From: Cyrtodaria siliqua | Lineage: Eukaryota > Mollusca > Bivalvia > Adapedonta > Hiatellidae | Length of the DNA: 64,000 nt | Assembly: GCA_037043455.1 (NCBI GenBank) | Contig: JAWPHD010011499.1 | Span: 19,375-83,374, forward strand | Reading direction: 5' to 3' | In this document: piece after piece, positions 1 through 11,814 of the stretch | Numbering within the stretch: position 1 is the first letter of the stretch | Layout: every line of letters begins with the position of its first letter | Notes under the pieces: model-generated | Told to the model about the DNA's origin: nothing | The model's input: the letters and a program-made list of their open reading frames with translations, nothing else | Database searches by the model: none | Position numbers and translations under genes: made by a program

Positions 1-74
1 TCCATGCTATCAGTTCAGCCTCAAAAGCAGAGAGTGTTAGCTGGTGGTTTTGTTGTGTCCCTTAAGTTGCAAAA
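1..74 (+). other. 5' untranslated sequence of the ALDH gene (partial)
   Basis: This stretch lies before the ALDH start codon and presumably is 5' UTR; no TATA box can be judged because the window starts here. An in-frame TAA at 63-65 precedes the ATG at 75, so the protein cannot extend upstream within this exon. An ATG at 4-6 is in another frame and would overlap the true start if it is in the transcript, which could lower translation. The transcription start is not visible. Confidence 0.5.
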
Positions 75-125
75 ATGTCGGAGCTACCTGTGCCAAACCA
101 AACACCTGAGATTCATTACACCAAA
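75..125 (+). CDS. ALDH1/ALDH2-like: Aldehyde dehydrogenase (ALDH1/2 group), coding exon 1
   Basis: This exon encodes residues 1-17, beginning MSELPVPN and ending IHYTK. The end matches the family N terminus, where vertebrate ALDH1A1 has IQYTK before IFINN. ALDH1/2 enzymes are tetrameric NAD-dependent dehydrogenases that oxidise aldehydes, including retinal in ALDH1A, to acids. The start was chosen because A is at -3, an in-frame stop lies 10 bp upstream, and the length fits a cytosolic ALDH1. A mitochondrial ALDH2 would need a leader peptide, which is absent here. The exon ends in phase 0 at a strong GTAAGT donor (126-131). An alternative upstream first exon carrying a leader cannot be excluded. 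Confidence 0.82.
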
Positions 126-2851
126 GTAAGTTTTTTTTGTTTTGTTTATTGGTAATTATTTGGCCTAAATTAAAATATTGTTTGTTTGCTCTTTATAAGA
201 CCTTGGATAGTTAGGGAGGTGGATTATTTATTATTTGTATGGTAGCATCCTTTTACTGTGATGAAATTATGTTAATTAGTGGGTATAATCATTTTGATGG
301 TAGGGCGTAGCTAGAGTGTTTTAAAGATCATGTGTACATACATCTAGTGGGTGGGGGGTGGCATACTCACCCTCAGATTGTCTATTGTGCATTCATAGGT
401 TTTTCAACAGCAATATCGAGCCAATTTTCCTCTGAAAATATGTTTGTTTTTACCAGAATTTTTCTGGTTTATATGAAGAAACAGTTAAAGAAACAAGTAC
501 CTAACACCACCACCACTCCTCTACTAGTCTAGACTCGAGTGTGTTACTGGGCATGAGATATCAGCATGCCTCCATTGCCCAGGTGAATGTTTTTTATATC
601 GTAACGCAAAACCATGCTATCTGCTAGTAGTTTATCCTATGGCAGTTAAAGGAGTACTATGGGAGGCCGGAGTTAGTGACTATTCAAGCATAAATGAGAT
701 TCAATATTGATCAAACATTTTTAAAAGAAATGCATATTAAGTTATACATATTATATTCAGAAGGATCTTGCTGTAAAACCTCACATAAAATGAGATGAAA
801 TATTTAGGAATATAAACTGCAAACTAATACTAGTACATGACCTAATACCTTTTGAATGCTTAATTCACAGATATAAACATATAATGAGAATTGTTCCAGC
901 CAGGTGCTTATTTCAACAATGACAATCTATAAAGTAAGTCAGCAGGTGCAATCCTTCATGATTTATGGAGTTTTTTATCACGTTTTTTAAATTGTCCAAG
1001 TTTAAAGAAAAAGGACACATCTCTGCATTGAATAATTGGTAAGGAAAGACTTTTTGCAATTTGGAATGGTACAATTTCTTGATGCCACTTAAATAATAAA
1101 AAAAACACACTAATTTGTGTTTCTTAGAAATTCCCTCTGATATGAAAATAATGTAAAATTCCCCTTCCAGAGGGCCCTGGCCCCAGTCCCCTAAAAGCTG
1201 ACTAGTGCCCTGTGAGCTCTGTAAAGTTGCAGGTGTGTGAAGTTACAATGAACCTAGGTAAAATACTTTTCAAGTTATGGACAGTTATGAGCTAACCAGA
1301 CTGCAGGTTAAAGTTTTATTAAAAGGGAAAAAACTCTGCCAAACTGAGATGTATTACTGCAACAACTTTCCATGTAGTAAGATGAAGATATTTATTAAGT
1401 TTCATGAAGCAGAACATAGGTCAAATTCTCTTCAAGTTATGGACAGTTTTGAGCTTGGTTAGGTTGCAGGTTAAAGTTTTATGAAAAAGGGGCATAACTC
1501 TGCCAAAATGAATGTCACTGTTATTGGACATGATTGTGTTCTGATATATACTGATAATAATAAGTTTAGCAAGTAAATAACATATAAATCCTATTGACCA
1601 GATTCTCAGTTATCAGTTATATTCAGGGAATAAGTCTCAAAAGAAATATGCGAACACAATAGCAACGTAGTGTATTTTGATACTTCTAGGCTATTCTTTG
1701 TATGAATCTCTTTATCTATTCAGTCTTTTCACTACCTTTCTATCAATGATCTCATATTCATATATCTACTATAATCTTACTTTTCGAGAAACACAAGTGT
1801 AAAATAAAACATGTGTTTCATTTTTTGTATGTATACATAATTATATTGAGAAAATGCAATTGTTGTTTGTAAATATGTGTGTTATTGTTCAATAAATTCA
1901 TGTAAAAAATGACTAAAAGTTTAAAATCACATTGGTGGAATGAATAGAGGCCTCTTTCAAGGTCACAGATCGAACAGATCACAAGGAAGGAAAGGGTGAC
2001 ACTGGTATAATTTGCTCAACATCAGATAACACTCAACTAAGATCCTGTAGTTATTATGATGTGTGTTCTTAGTCACGTTGCAAAGGGCTAGGTATGATAA
2101 GGAGCAAAACTGGCCCCCAATATTGAAATGTTTAAATCACTAAGTTTGAATATTTATTTTAGCTAAAGTTGGACAAGATCATTATTAAAACTTATAAAAA
2201 GTAATTTTGAAAGTTCTTAATGACTTTAGGAGATTCACAAACAAGGCCCTTTGTTTAAAAACAATGAAATTTTTGTTCAGTTTCTGCCGTTTTCTGTCAA
2301 TTTTTGGTCCCGGAAATACAGAGTGCACCCTGACAGAGCACAGCTGGTATTTTGTCATAACAAATATATAATAGAGGCACATCATCAGTCTAAAAACTGT
2401 GTGTGCTCGGGGTGCACTCTATATTTTTTGGATCAAAAACTTGCCCAAAAACGCCTAAAATCTGCAAAATATGACAAAAGTACCAAAAATGCCAATTTTT
2501 GAGACCCAAGTTACTAGTCTTCTAGATAAGTAAAACAATTAAAAATATATATTGAAGATAGAATATAATCAATATACTTTAACATGCGCAATAAATTAAA
2601 GTAAACTATTTATTTTCGCATTTTGAATATTATGGGGGTCAAAATACTCTTATCATACATGTACCTTGTCCTTTCTGTAGTTCTGCAGTTTCATAATTAT
2701 AGTCTGATATATATTATTAAGATGTCGGTATTTGTGTACATATTATAGAATACAGGTGCTCTTAATACAGACTCAACAGTATATTATCTGAAGTTAGCAT
2801 AATTTGTTATTCTATATATAGAATCTCCAAACTCCATGTGTTTGAATTTTT
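126..2851 (+). other. Intron 1, 5' part: mostly unremarkable
   Basis: AT-rich intron sequence with no coding signal that I can support; short open frames here have no family resemblance. Two copies of a diverged repeat (TCAAGTTATGGACAGTT... followed by TGCAGGTTAAAGTTTTAT) start near 1270 and 1433. They are spaced about 163 bp apart, like the array period of the rolling-circle-type elements elsewhere in the window, so they may be a decayed array. Confidence 0.5.
2270..2485. repeat. Imperfect inverted repeat (foldback MITE remnant)
   Basis: The motif AGAGTGCACCCTGA with GAGCACA near 2318-2342 recurs inverted as TGTGCTCGGGGTGCACTCT near 2401-2420. Pairing continues weakly outward through CAATTTTTGG and its complement. 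This looks like a short foldback element. No target duplication was found, so the outer ends are approximate. Confidence 0.45.
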
Positions 2852-3546
2852 ATGCCCCCGAAGGGTGGCATATACACTCAGTACATTTGAAAACACAAAA
2901 CGTGGTAATTTTGGAATTTATAGATTTTGAAATATTTTTAAAGTAGAGCAAATCTTATGCAACTGTTTATCTCCATATGTTAACCGTTGGGACAAAAATA
3001 CTTGTGTACTAACATAAAATATAATCTTGATTTGAACAAAAAAACAGCGAACTAAAAATAATCGAAAATCAAAAATGGTGCATATTTAAATGTACTGAGT
3101 ATAGTAGTCGCACTGTCTGTCCGTTCGCGTGTACAATCGTGTCCGCTTCATAACTCTGACAATAATGGACGGATTTTCAAATAACTTCGCACAATTACTC
3201 ATCACAACAAGACAACGTGTCGCAAAAACCAGGTCCGTGGCTCTAAAGTCAAGGTCACACTTAGAGGTCAAAGGTCAAAATCCGTTCGTCTGTACACTCG
3301 TGTCCGCTTCATAACTCTGACAATAATCGATGGATTTTCAAATAACTTCGCAGAATTGCTCACCACAACAAGACGATGTGTCGCGCACAAAATCCAGGTC
3401 CGTGGCTCCAAGGTCAAGGTCACACTTAGAGATCAAAGTTCAAAATCCGTTCGTCTATATAATCGTCTCCGCTTTATCACTCGAACAATAATCAACGGAT
3501 TTTCAAATAACTTTGCACAATTGCTCACCATAACAAGACGTCGTGT
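2852..3546 (+). mobile_element. HINE-like element, family F, 3' end lost
   Basis: The 5' end is a T run followed by a hairpin, ATGCCCCC-gaa-GGGTGGCAT, then a GTCCG-type tract after 3110. The body has about 2.6 copies of a 161-165-bp unit (copies start near 3121, 3282 and 3447) rich in AAGGTCA motifs. No TCTTGTT-type 3' end is recognisable; the array fades into T-rich sequence at 3546. Related pieces occur at 14308, 23705 and, on the minus strand, 36640-37300. A TA-type MITE (2875-3099) interrupts it just after the hairpin. Confidence 0.6.
2875..3099. mobile_element. Small TIR element (MITE) inside family F copy
   Basis: The ends are inverted repeats: CTCAGTACATTT on the left and AAATGTACTGAG on the right. 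Both sides are flanked by TATA (2871-2874 and 3100-3103), a likely target duplication of TA or TATA. Removing it joins ATGCC...GGCATATA to GTAGTCGCAC, which matches the continuous order seen in related copies. About 225 bp, with no coding capacity. TA-containing targets suggest a Tc1/mariner-type source, but this is inference. Confidence 0.65.
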
Positions 3547-3613
3547 TTAAATTATTTTTTTTTAATTTTAATTTTATTTTATTTTTATTGTTTGTTTGAT
3601 TTGTTTTGTTTTT

Positions 3614-5521
3614 AGCTCTACTGATCAGAGATCAGCAGAGCTTATGCCGTGGTGCGGTGTCCGTCGTCCGTCTGTCTGTCCGTCTGTCTGTAAACTTTTT
3701 TTTGTAGCAACTTTTCCTCTGAAACTACTGAATGGATTTTCATGAAACTTTACAGAAATGTTGCCCATGAAGTCTAGTTGATCCTAGCAAAAATTCATGT
3801 TGATGTGAAATCCAAGATGGCCGCCAGATCTAAAAATAGGTTTTTAAAAAACAAGTTTGTAGCGACTTCTTCATGAAAACTATAAGTGATATTGATATGG
3901 GACTTTTTCTTAAATGATCAGCATGACATGATGTTGGTCCTTGTCGAAAATCGTTTTGAATCGACGTTAAACATGGCTGCCAGCGGCCATCTTTGTTTAC
4001 ATAGAGTTATATAATGAAAACTTGTAGCAACTACTCCTCTGAAACTACTTGACGGATTTTCATGAAACTTCACAGGAATGTTTCTCTTGATGTCTAATTG
4101 ATTCTAGCAAAATTTCAGGTCGGCCGGAAATTCAAGATGGCCGCCACGGCTAAAAATAAATTTTCAAAATACAAGTTTGTAGCGACTACTTCTTGAAAAC
4201 TATATGTGATATTGATATGGGACTTTTTCTAAAATGATCAGCATGACATGATGTTGGTCCTGGTCAAAAATCGTTTTGATTCAATGTTCAACATGGCTGC
4301 CAGAGGCCATCTTTGTTTACATACAGTTATATAGTAAAAACTTGTAGCGACTACTCCTTTGAAACTACTTTACAGATTTTCATGAGACTTTACAGGAATA
4401 TTACTCCTAATGTCTAATTGATCCTAGCAAAATTTCAGATCGGCCAGAAATTCAAGATGGCCGCTACAGCTAAAAATAGATTATTAAAAAAGAAATTTGT
4501 AGCATCTACGTCTTGAAAACTATAAGTGATATTGATATGGGACTTTTTGTAAAATGATCAGCATGACATGATGGTTATAAGAGTCAAACATTATTTTGAT
4601 TCGATGTTATACATGGCTGCAAGTGGCCATCTTTGTTTACATAGAGTTATATAATGAAAACTTGTAGCGACTACTCCTCTGAAACTACTTGACGGATTTT
4701 CATGAAACTTCACAGGAATGTTGCTCTTGATGTCTAATTGATCCTAGCAAAATTTCAGGTCGGCTTGAAATTCAAGATGGCTGCCATGGCTAAAAATAGA
4801 TTTTCAAAATACAAGTTTGTAGCGACTACTACTTGAAAACTATAAGTGATATTGATATTGGACTTTTTGTAAAATGATCAGCATGACATGATGTTGGTCC
4901 TTGTCAAAAATTGTTTTGATTCAACGTTAAACATGGGTGCCAACAGCCATCTTTGTTTACATAGAGTTATATAGTAAAAATTTGTAGCGACTAATCCTTT
5001 GAAACTACTTGGCAGATTTTCATGAAACTTTACAGGAATGTTGCTCTTAATGTTTAATTGATCCTAGCAAAATTTCAGATCGGCCAGAAATTCAAGATGG
5101 CCACCACAGCTAAAATTAGATTTTTAAAAAAGAAGTTTGTAGCGACTACGTCTTGAAAACTATAAGAGATATTGATATGGAACTTTTTGTAAAATGATCA
5201 GCATGACATGATGGTTATCAGAGTCAAACATTATTTTGATTCGACGTTAAACATGGCTGTCAGCGGCCATCTTTGTTTACATAGAGTTATATAATGAAAA
5301 CTTGTAGCGACTATTCCTGTGAAACTACTTGACGGATTTTCATGAAACTTCACAGGAATGTTGCTCTTGATGTATAATTGATCCTAGCAAAATTTCAGGT
5401 CGGCCAGAAATTCAAGATGGCCGCCACGGCTAAAAATAATTTTTCAAAAAACAAGTCTGTAGCGACTACTTCCTGAAATCAAAATCAATCAGTAGAGCTT
5501 CAAGGTGATTGACCTCTTGTT
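3614..5521 (+). mobile_element. HINE-like element, family A, long copy
   Basis: The 5' end after a T run is AGCTCTACTGATC-aga-GATCAGCAGAGCT, a near-perfect hairpin. A GTCCGTC/TGTC tract follows at about 3658-3690. The body is an array of about 5.6 units of 321 bp; each unit looks like a dimer of halves of about 150-168 bp that both contain TTTGTAGCGACTACT. The 3' end reads ATCAGTAGAGCT (reverse complement of the 5' stem), AAGG-TGATTGACCT hairpin, CTTGTT. Copies with fewer units lie at 43219-44162 and 45762-46169. No coding capacity. The architecture matches non-autonomous Helentron-type elements. Confidence 0.72.
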
Positions 5522-5739
5522 TTAAATTATTTTTAAATATATCTGTTGTTTTCATATTGCTTCAAGGTCATTTCTTATCTGAGGCTCCCCCATAGATATC
5601 TTACATACGTTAGACATGCATGCTCATCTAATCCAATTTAGGTTAAGATATGCACAAATATCTAACCCATCTGACAGTGCTATGTAGGGGAGAAAGTTGG
5701 TCAGAAATGTGATCATGAACATAGGGATTCTAAAATAAA

Positions 5740-6770
5740 AAAATATTCAAATTTACATATTGTACTGTTAGATGATTTTTTACACAGGGGACCTTGTAAT
5801 ACATATGACTTTGTTATACAGAGGACTTTGTAATATGGAGGACTTGGTAATTCATAGGACTTCATATCACAAGTGACTTTGTTACACAGGATAAGCCCTG
5901 TGTGGTTCCCGGGGGCCCTCATTTGGTCACGGGGCAAAGAACCAGGGCCACTGCAGATCCTTTTGGAGGGGTAGGCAGAGGGGTAGAATCCCCCCCCCCC
6001 CCCCCCCCAAATTCATGTTCATTTTGTCATTTTTTGTTCATGTTCATTAAAGGTCTTCATCATGATCCCTGCATTGTTTCATGTGCTATCTCGCTCGCAT
6101 CAAAAGAGCATTGGCAGAAAAACAATAAAGTGGCTCCAGCGAAAACGGAGTTTCTACGATAGAATTTGCAGCAACTCTGAAGTTCAGGGTGAGAAGGTTC
6201 TAGGCCCATTTTCCATATTTTATCTCGATGTACATGGAAGATGAGCCTGGCATGTTCATGCCTGTTAGGCGCCATATAACCTTTTCATGTGTTGGTGCGC
6301 CTTAAAATCCCAATTCAATTTTTCAGTAACACAGAATACCTTGTATAAATAGGATTTTGTATACATACATCTTTGTCATGCAGAGAACTTTGTAATGCAG
6401 AGGACTTAGTTATTCAGAGGACTTTGTAATATAGATGACTTTCTAATGCAGAGGAATTTCTAATTCAGAGGACTTAGTTATTCAGAGGACTTTGTAATAC
6501 AGATGACTTTGTTATGCAGAGGACTTTTTAAATACAGAGGGCTTTGTATTACAGTGAACCTTGTTAGTATGCAAATATAAACTTAAAATACAGAGGACCT
6601 CTTGCAAAGTTATTGCATTTGTTTTGTATCCGCTGCTTTTTAACGAATACATCAGTAACATGTGACGTTACGGCAAGGACCCTTGTAATACAGACAACTT
6701 TGTTATGCGGAGGTTTTGTTACACATGTGACATATGCCTTTGTAATACAGATTACAGAGGACCTTGTAAT
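5740..6770. repeat. Degenerate short tandem repeats (AGGACTTTGTAAT type), interrupted
   Basis: Two blocks (about 5740-5885 and 6340-6770) consist of imperfect 17-18-bp repeats around AGAGGACTTTGTAATAC. They are split by a SINE-like repeat at 5888-6335. The same core is used in the 55-bp minisatellite at 7325-8760, so both probably come from one ancestral array. Confidence 0.6.
5888..6335 (+). mobile_element. Interspersed repeat with SINE-type tail
   Basis: This segment contains a C18 run (about 5991-6008) and ends with GTTGGTGCGCCTTAAAAT, the tail type shared with the SINE at 33481. A second copy lies in reverse orientation at 26625-27235; shared blocks include TTCATTTTGTCATTTTTT and GAACCTTCTA (inverted). 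No tRNA-like head is clear. Classification as a SINE is inferred from the tail only. Open frames here are shadows. Confidence 0.5.
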
Positions 6771-7340
6771 AGTCCGGCAGTAGGCGACAAAACCCGAAAT
6801 TATCATCCACACAATGTTTTTTAAGGTTTTAACATATTTAAGTATGCTGATTCTGAATCTGAATGATGCCACATTGGCATCCTTGAGGAAATTGAAATAT
6901 CTAATATGGCTGCTGTGACATTAAATTACAATATATTGACTTCTGCATTAGCTAGGACAATCATATTGGTGTCTTTGACTATGTTTTTGTGGTCAAGGAA
7001 TTCATTTCTAACTTCACTTTACTTATAAGTTAAATACAAATATCCAAGATGGCTGCCAAGATATCTTGGCTTCTGTATTAGCTAGGACAATCATTTTGGT
7101 GTCTGTGCAGTCTTCGAATTAACCCACTACAAAGCCCGGGGCTAGTAAACTGTCATTCGGGCTAGTGATTTTAATTTATGTAGTCGGGCTAAAATGTACG
7201 GGTTGAATATTTCAATTTCCTCAAGGATGCCAATGTGGCATCATTCAGATTCAGAATCAGCATACCTTAAATATATTAAAACCATCAAAACATATTGTGT
7301 GAATAATAACTTTGGGTCATGGCTAAAACCGGACTATACA
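6768..7340. repeat. Long inverted repeat with about 300-bp spacer
   Basis: The left arm (about 6768-6901) and right arm (about 7203-7340) are reverse complements with modest divergence. For example, GAATGATGCCACATTGGC on the left pairs with GCCAATGTGGCATCATTC on the right. The spacer carries a direct repeat, TTAGCTAGGACAATCAT, at about 6950 and 7078. It sits exactly between two blocks of the same tandem-repeat family. It may be a foldback element or an inversion-type duplication. Confidence 0.65.
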
Positions 7341-8760
7341 GGATTTTGTAATACAGAGGACTTCGTTATATGGAGGACTTTGTTACACAGGTGACATGAC
7401 TGTAATACAGAGAACTTTTTTATATGGAGGACTTTGTTACACAGGTGACATGACTGTAATACAGAGGACTTTGTTAGATGGAGGATTTTGTTACACTGTA
7501 GGTGACATATGACTGTAATACAGAGAACTTTTTTATATGGAGGACTTTGTTACACAGGTGACATGACTGTAATACAGAGGACTTTGTTAGATGGAGGATT
7601 TTGTTACACTGTAGGTGACATGACTGTAATACAGAGAACTTTGTTATATGGAGGACTTTGTTACACAGGTGACATGACTGTAATACAGAGAACTTTGGTA
7701 TATGGAGGACTTTGTTACACAGGTGACATATGACTGTAATACAGAGGACTTTGTTATATGGAGGACTTTGTTACACAGGTGACATGACTGTAATACAGAG
7801 AACTTTGGTATATGGAGGACTTTGTTACACAGGTGACGTATGACTGTAATACAAAAAACTTTGGTATATGGAGGACTTTGTTACACAGGTGACATATGAC
7901 TGTTATACAGAGGACTTTGTTAGCTGGAGGATTTTGTTACACTGTAGGTGACATATGACTGTAATACAGAGGACTTTGCTATATGAAGGACTTTGTTACA
8001 CAGGTGACATATGACTGTAATACAGAGGACTTTGGTGTATGGAGGACTTTGTTACATTGGTGACATATGACTGTAATACAGAGGACTTTGGTATATGGAG
8101 GACTTTGTTACACAAGTGACATATGACTGTAATACAAAGAACTTTGATATATGGAGGACTTTGTTACACAAGTAACATATGCCTGTAATACATAGAACTT
8201 TGTTAGATGGAGGACTTTGTTACACAGGTGATATATTACTGTAATACAGAGGACTTTGGTATATGGAGGACTTTGTTACACAAGTGACATATGACTGTAA
8301 TACAAAGAACTTTGTTAGATGGAGGACTTTGTTACACAGGTGACATATGACTGTAATACAGAGGACTTTGTTATATGAAGGACTTTGTTACACAGGTGAC
8401 ATATGACGGTAATACAGAGGACTTTGGTATATGGAGGACTTTGTTACACAAGTGACATATGACTGTAATACAAGATCTTTGTTAGATGGAGGACTTTGTT
8501 ACACAGGTGATATATGACTGTTATACAGAGGACTTTGTTATATGGACAACTTTGTTACACAAGTGACATATAACTGTAATACAAAGAACTTTGGTATATG
8601 GAGGACTTTGTTACACAGGTGACATATGACTGTAATACAGAGGACTTTGTTAGCTGGAGGATTTTGTTACACTGTAGGTGACATATGACTGTAATACAGA
8701 GAACTTTGTTATATGGAGGACTTTGTTACACAGGTGACATATGACTGTAATACAGAGGAC
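7325..8760. repeat. Minisatellite, about 55-bp unit, about 25 copies
   Basis: The unit contains TGTAATACAGAGGACTTT, then TATGGAGGACTTTGTTACA and CAGGTGACATATGAC, with length variants of about 54-58 bp. The internal AGGACTTTGTTA occurs twice per unit, so the unit itself is a duplicated shorter repeat. Open frames across it (7509-7733 and the minus strand) are translations of the repeat and not genes. Confidence 0.85.
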
Positions 8761-8990
8761 AGTTATGACTTTGTAATACCAACAATTTTGTAATACCGAC
8801 AACTTTGTAATACCGACAGCTCTGTCGTACTGACAACTTTGTAGTACTGACAACTTTATTATGTCGACAACTTTGTAATAAAAATGACTCTGTAATACTG
8901 ACAACTTTGTAATGCCATTAACTTTGTAATACCAATGACTTTGTAATACCAGTGTCTGTATTACCGATGACTTTATAATACAAATGAACA
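8761..8990. repeat. Short tandem repeat, about 18-bp unit
   Basis: Imperfect repeats of ACAACTTTGTAATACCG run directly on from the 55-bp minisatellite and stop about 110 bp before exon 2. This is probably a more degenerate or older part of the same array. Confidence 0.65.
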
Positions 8991-9100
8991 TGCATTTTAG
9001 GAGACCTTCTTCATACATGTTACTTCACAATTTCAGAGGACCACCACAGCATGTTAAGATGTACTGTATTGTTAAACTCTGCAATATTTTTATTTTCTAG

Positions 9101-9205
9101 GTTTTTATCAACAATCAGTGGTGTGATGCAGTCAGTGGGAAGACGTTCCCCACCCTCAATCCGACTACAGGCGAAGTCATCTGCCAGGTTGCCGAGGGGG
9201 ACAAG
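9101..9205 (+). CDS. ALDH1/ALDH2-like: Aldehyde dehydrogenase, coding exon 2
   Basis: This exon encodes residues 18-52, beginning VFINNQW and ending VAEGDK. It corresponds to the first beta strands of the ALDH N-terminal region: FINNxW, then [10 protein letters not shown], then the conserved CQVAEGDK. The exon is 105 bp, phase 0 at both ends, with acceptor TATTTTCTAG and donor GTAATA. The match to ALDH1/ALDH2 is clear, since human ALDH1A1 has IFINNEW and CQVEEGDK at these places. Tandem repeats end just upstream and a 168-bp-period repeat begins just downstream, but the exon itself is intact. Confidence 0.93.
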
Positions 9206-9229
9206 GTAATATATTATAATATTATACTT

Positions 9230-9600
9230 GGAATTTTTGTCTAGAGCATAACTTTAAAACTACTGATGGGTCTGCAATGAAACTTCACACAATGATAGTG
9301 GGCAATGAGAGGATGTGCAAAGTGTAAGAACCGTAACGTTGTCATCATTTGAATTAAGAGTAATTGCCCTTTGTAGTTTTATACTTGGAATTCTTGTCCG
9401 GAGCATAACTTCAAAGCTACTGATGGGACTGCAGTGAAACTTCCCACAATGATAGAGGGCAATGAGAGGAAGTGCAGAGTGCAAGAACCGTAACTATGTC
9501 TTCATTCGAATTAGAATTATTGCCTGTTGTAATTTTATACTTGGAATTCTTGTCCGGAGCATAAATTCAAAACTACTGATGGGACTTCAAATTGAAAACT
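9230..9600. repeat. About 168-bp repeat, 2.4 copies
   Basis: The motif GAGCATAACTTCAAAACTACTGATGGGAC recurs (with changes) near 9245, 9411 and 9558. This spacing of about 150-168 bp is typical of the central arrays of the rolling-circle-type elements in this window, but no ends were found, so it may be an array remnant. Confidence 0.55.
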
Positions 9601-9785
9601 GCTGTGAGATACAAGGCCATATGATAAATTGAGGATACATTTCGGGGAGCATCCATCGGTTCTACCGATTTTTGACCAAGGAGGAAAACTTTCTATTTTG
9701 ATTTTTCCCGAATGAATCAAATAAGATTAAAAGATTATTTTATTTTTTTTAAATCACGAACCACATTAACATAATTTTCATTTTT

Positions 9786-10758
9786 AGCTAGACTATTCGA
9801 TGAATAAAAGAGCTTATGTAATCACTCCGGCGTCGGCGTCCCACATCAAGGTTTGCATGTAAGCTGAGTTTACAAATCTATGTCTCTTACATTTCTTATC
9901 CTAGCACAACCAAATTTGGCTATGGGCTTCCTTATAGCATTATCTTAAGGGCTGCGTAAGTAATTTTGGTTCCTGTAACCCATGGGGTCCCATGGAACCC
10001 AAATATGATAGCCCTTAAAATGTGTCCTATTTCACATCAAATTTTGCATGTAAGCTGTTTTTACATGTCTATATCTCTAACATTTCTTATCCTAGCACAA
10101 CCAAATTGGCCATGAGCTTCCTTCAGGGCTGCGTTACTGTATAAGAATTTTTGGCTCCTGCAATCCCTGGGCTTCCATGGAACCCAGATTCTGTTTTTTT
10201 TACATATGTTTGTGTTGTTTTGTTTTATCAAATCTACACCTATATCAATGATGCCATTGGTTTATGGGCTTCCCTCACATGGAGAGGACAGGGGAGGGGA
10301 ATTGTTTTCATTTTATCTACCGTTATTTGGATATTTAAATTTGAACGCAATAATTTACATATAAAACAATTTAGATTTAATTCAGATACACAGATGAAAT
10401 ATCAATAAAAAAAAACACGAAATGCAGCCACAATAAAAAAATCCTAGATTCTCATCCCCTCTCTCCCCGAGTTGCCTTATGGCCACAAATTTCTTTAAAA
10501 TGACGGCAATTTTGGATTAAAACTGATAAAAATAAAAATTTCACACCCTGCCCCAAATGTTACTGTAATTTGTGTGAGATTCTAACAATAATTTTATATT
10601 GGCCTGAGTTTCTATACCCGTCGCTACCCCCAACCCCACCCCCACATTGTTTTAGCCTTGTTTTGCCTTGTTTTCTGATGGTATATACTGGCTATATGAT
10701 TTATTATTCTCTAAAAAAACGAATAGTCGATCAGCGCTGTTTTTTGACATCTCTTGTT
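9786..10758 (+). mobile_element. HINE-like element, family E
   Basis: The 5' end after TTTTT is AGCTAGACTATTCGATGAATA...AGAGCT, a hairpin. The 3' end is CGAATAGTCGATCAGCGCTG, which starts with the reverse complement of GACTATTCG, then a hairpin and CTCTTGTT. The body holds two to three diverged copies of a unit of about 180 bp (TTTGCATGTAAGCTG... to CCATGGAACCCA). A 3'-end fragment of the same family lies at 16642-16722. The open frame at 10151-10408 shows no protein family signal. Confidence 0.68.
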
Positions 10759-11673
10759 GCTAATGGCGAATGCAGACTAAAAAGCATTTCCTGGTTGATG
10801 TTTCAACGATTTTTGCTCAATAAAGGATGAAAATAGCAAATCCATGTGTTTTGAAACATTAAGTTTGGATCAAATTTATAAAAATGGCTGCTGCTATGAA
10901 ACTGCAGGTTGTTGGTGTAGACATTCCCACCATAATCCATTCCGCTTGGTCATCCAACATCTGTTTTTCAAAACAGAAAAGTTAAAAAGCATCACAAATG
11001 CCATCACTTACGGGAAAGAAAACCCTGGGTAGAAGTAAGACCATACTAATCATATTGCTATCGAAGCTATCGTAAACCATTGGCTTTTTAAAGGCCCTTT
11101 TGGAAATGTTTTCCCTGTCTGATGGTATGCCACTGTATTATAGTGTACGGTTCGCATAAATTTGAGTCCTACTTTTGTAGCCAGATTTTCTCTTAAATTA
11201 CTGGTTACGACTTCTGTTTTCGATTTGTGAAAATTGTACTAATGAAATTGTCTTTTTAGAACATAAATATCAACTAAGTCACTTGCACTAGTATCACCAT
11301 TGATGAACTAGTGGTATTGAAAACTATTAGAACAGGAACAGGAAAACAGTCATCAGGAATTGAAAATGTTCAACACCCAAACAAAAGTTCAAAAAATTAA
11401 AAAGTTTACTATTTTTAAAATAACAACAACAAAAAACAGGTAAAGGTCATGGTGAATGTATTTTGATCAATGCTGAATATTTAATAGATAATATTGAGAT
11501 GGATGATTGGAATCTGCGTTGATCTAGTTGGTGATTTCAAGAAAAGTGTTTAGAAACATCTTCTTGATTTGAACCGGAACAGGAAGACCAAGAAAAGTCA
11601 ATAGCCTCTGCAAAGATTTTAACCTGGGACCACCTGCTCATGTCTTGGTGGCTTACTGTAGTTACTGTTTTAG
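10759..11673 (+). other. Intron 2, 3' part: nothing recognised
   Basis: AT-rich intron sequence. The only structure noticed is a small imperfect repeat of ACTAGT near 11287-11310. The polypyrimidine tract is TTACTGTTTTAG directly before exon 3. Confidence 0.5.
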
Positions 11674-11814
11674 GCTGATGTGGATCTTGCTGTAAAAGCC
11701 GCAGCGGAAGCTTTCAAGTTGGGGTCACCATGGAGACGGATGGATGCAGGAGAACGTGGCTATATCATGAACAGAGTTGCTGATCTAATAGAACGGGACA
11801 GGAAGTACCTCGCG
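11674..11814 (+). CDS. ALDH1/ALDH2-like: Aldehyde dehydrogenase, coding exon 3
   Basis: This exon encodes residues 53-99, from [17 protein letters not shown] to [12 protein letters not shown]. It is one of the best-conserved N-terminal ALDH blocks: the amphipathic helix VDLAVKAA, then [13 protein letters not shown], then the LIERDR helix. Human ALDH1A1 has GSPWRTMDASERG and ADLIERDR here. The exon is 141 bp, phase 0 on both sides, with acceptor TTTTAG and donor GTAAGT. The open frame continues past the donor into the intron, and that extension is not coding. The next exon is 33.6 kb downstream. Confidence 0.95.

Noticed and set aside
4120..5430. ATGGCCGCC motifs as YY1 sites
   Set aside because: They resemble the YY1 consensus CAAGATGGCGGC but differ at one core base, and repetition follows from the array unit; not enough to claim binding.
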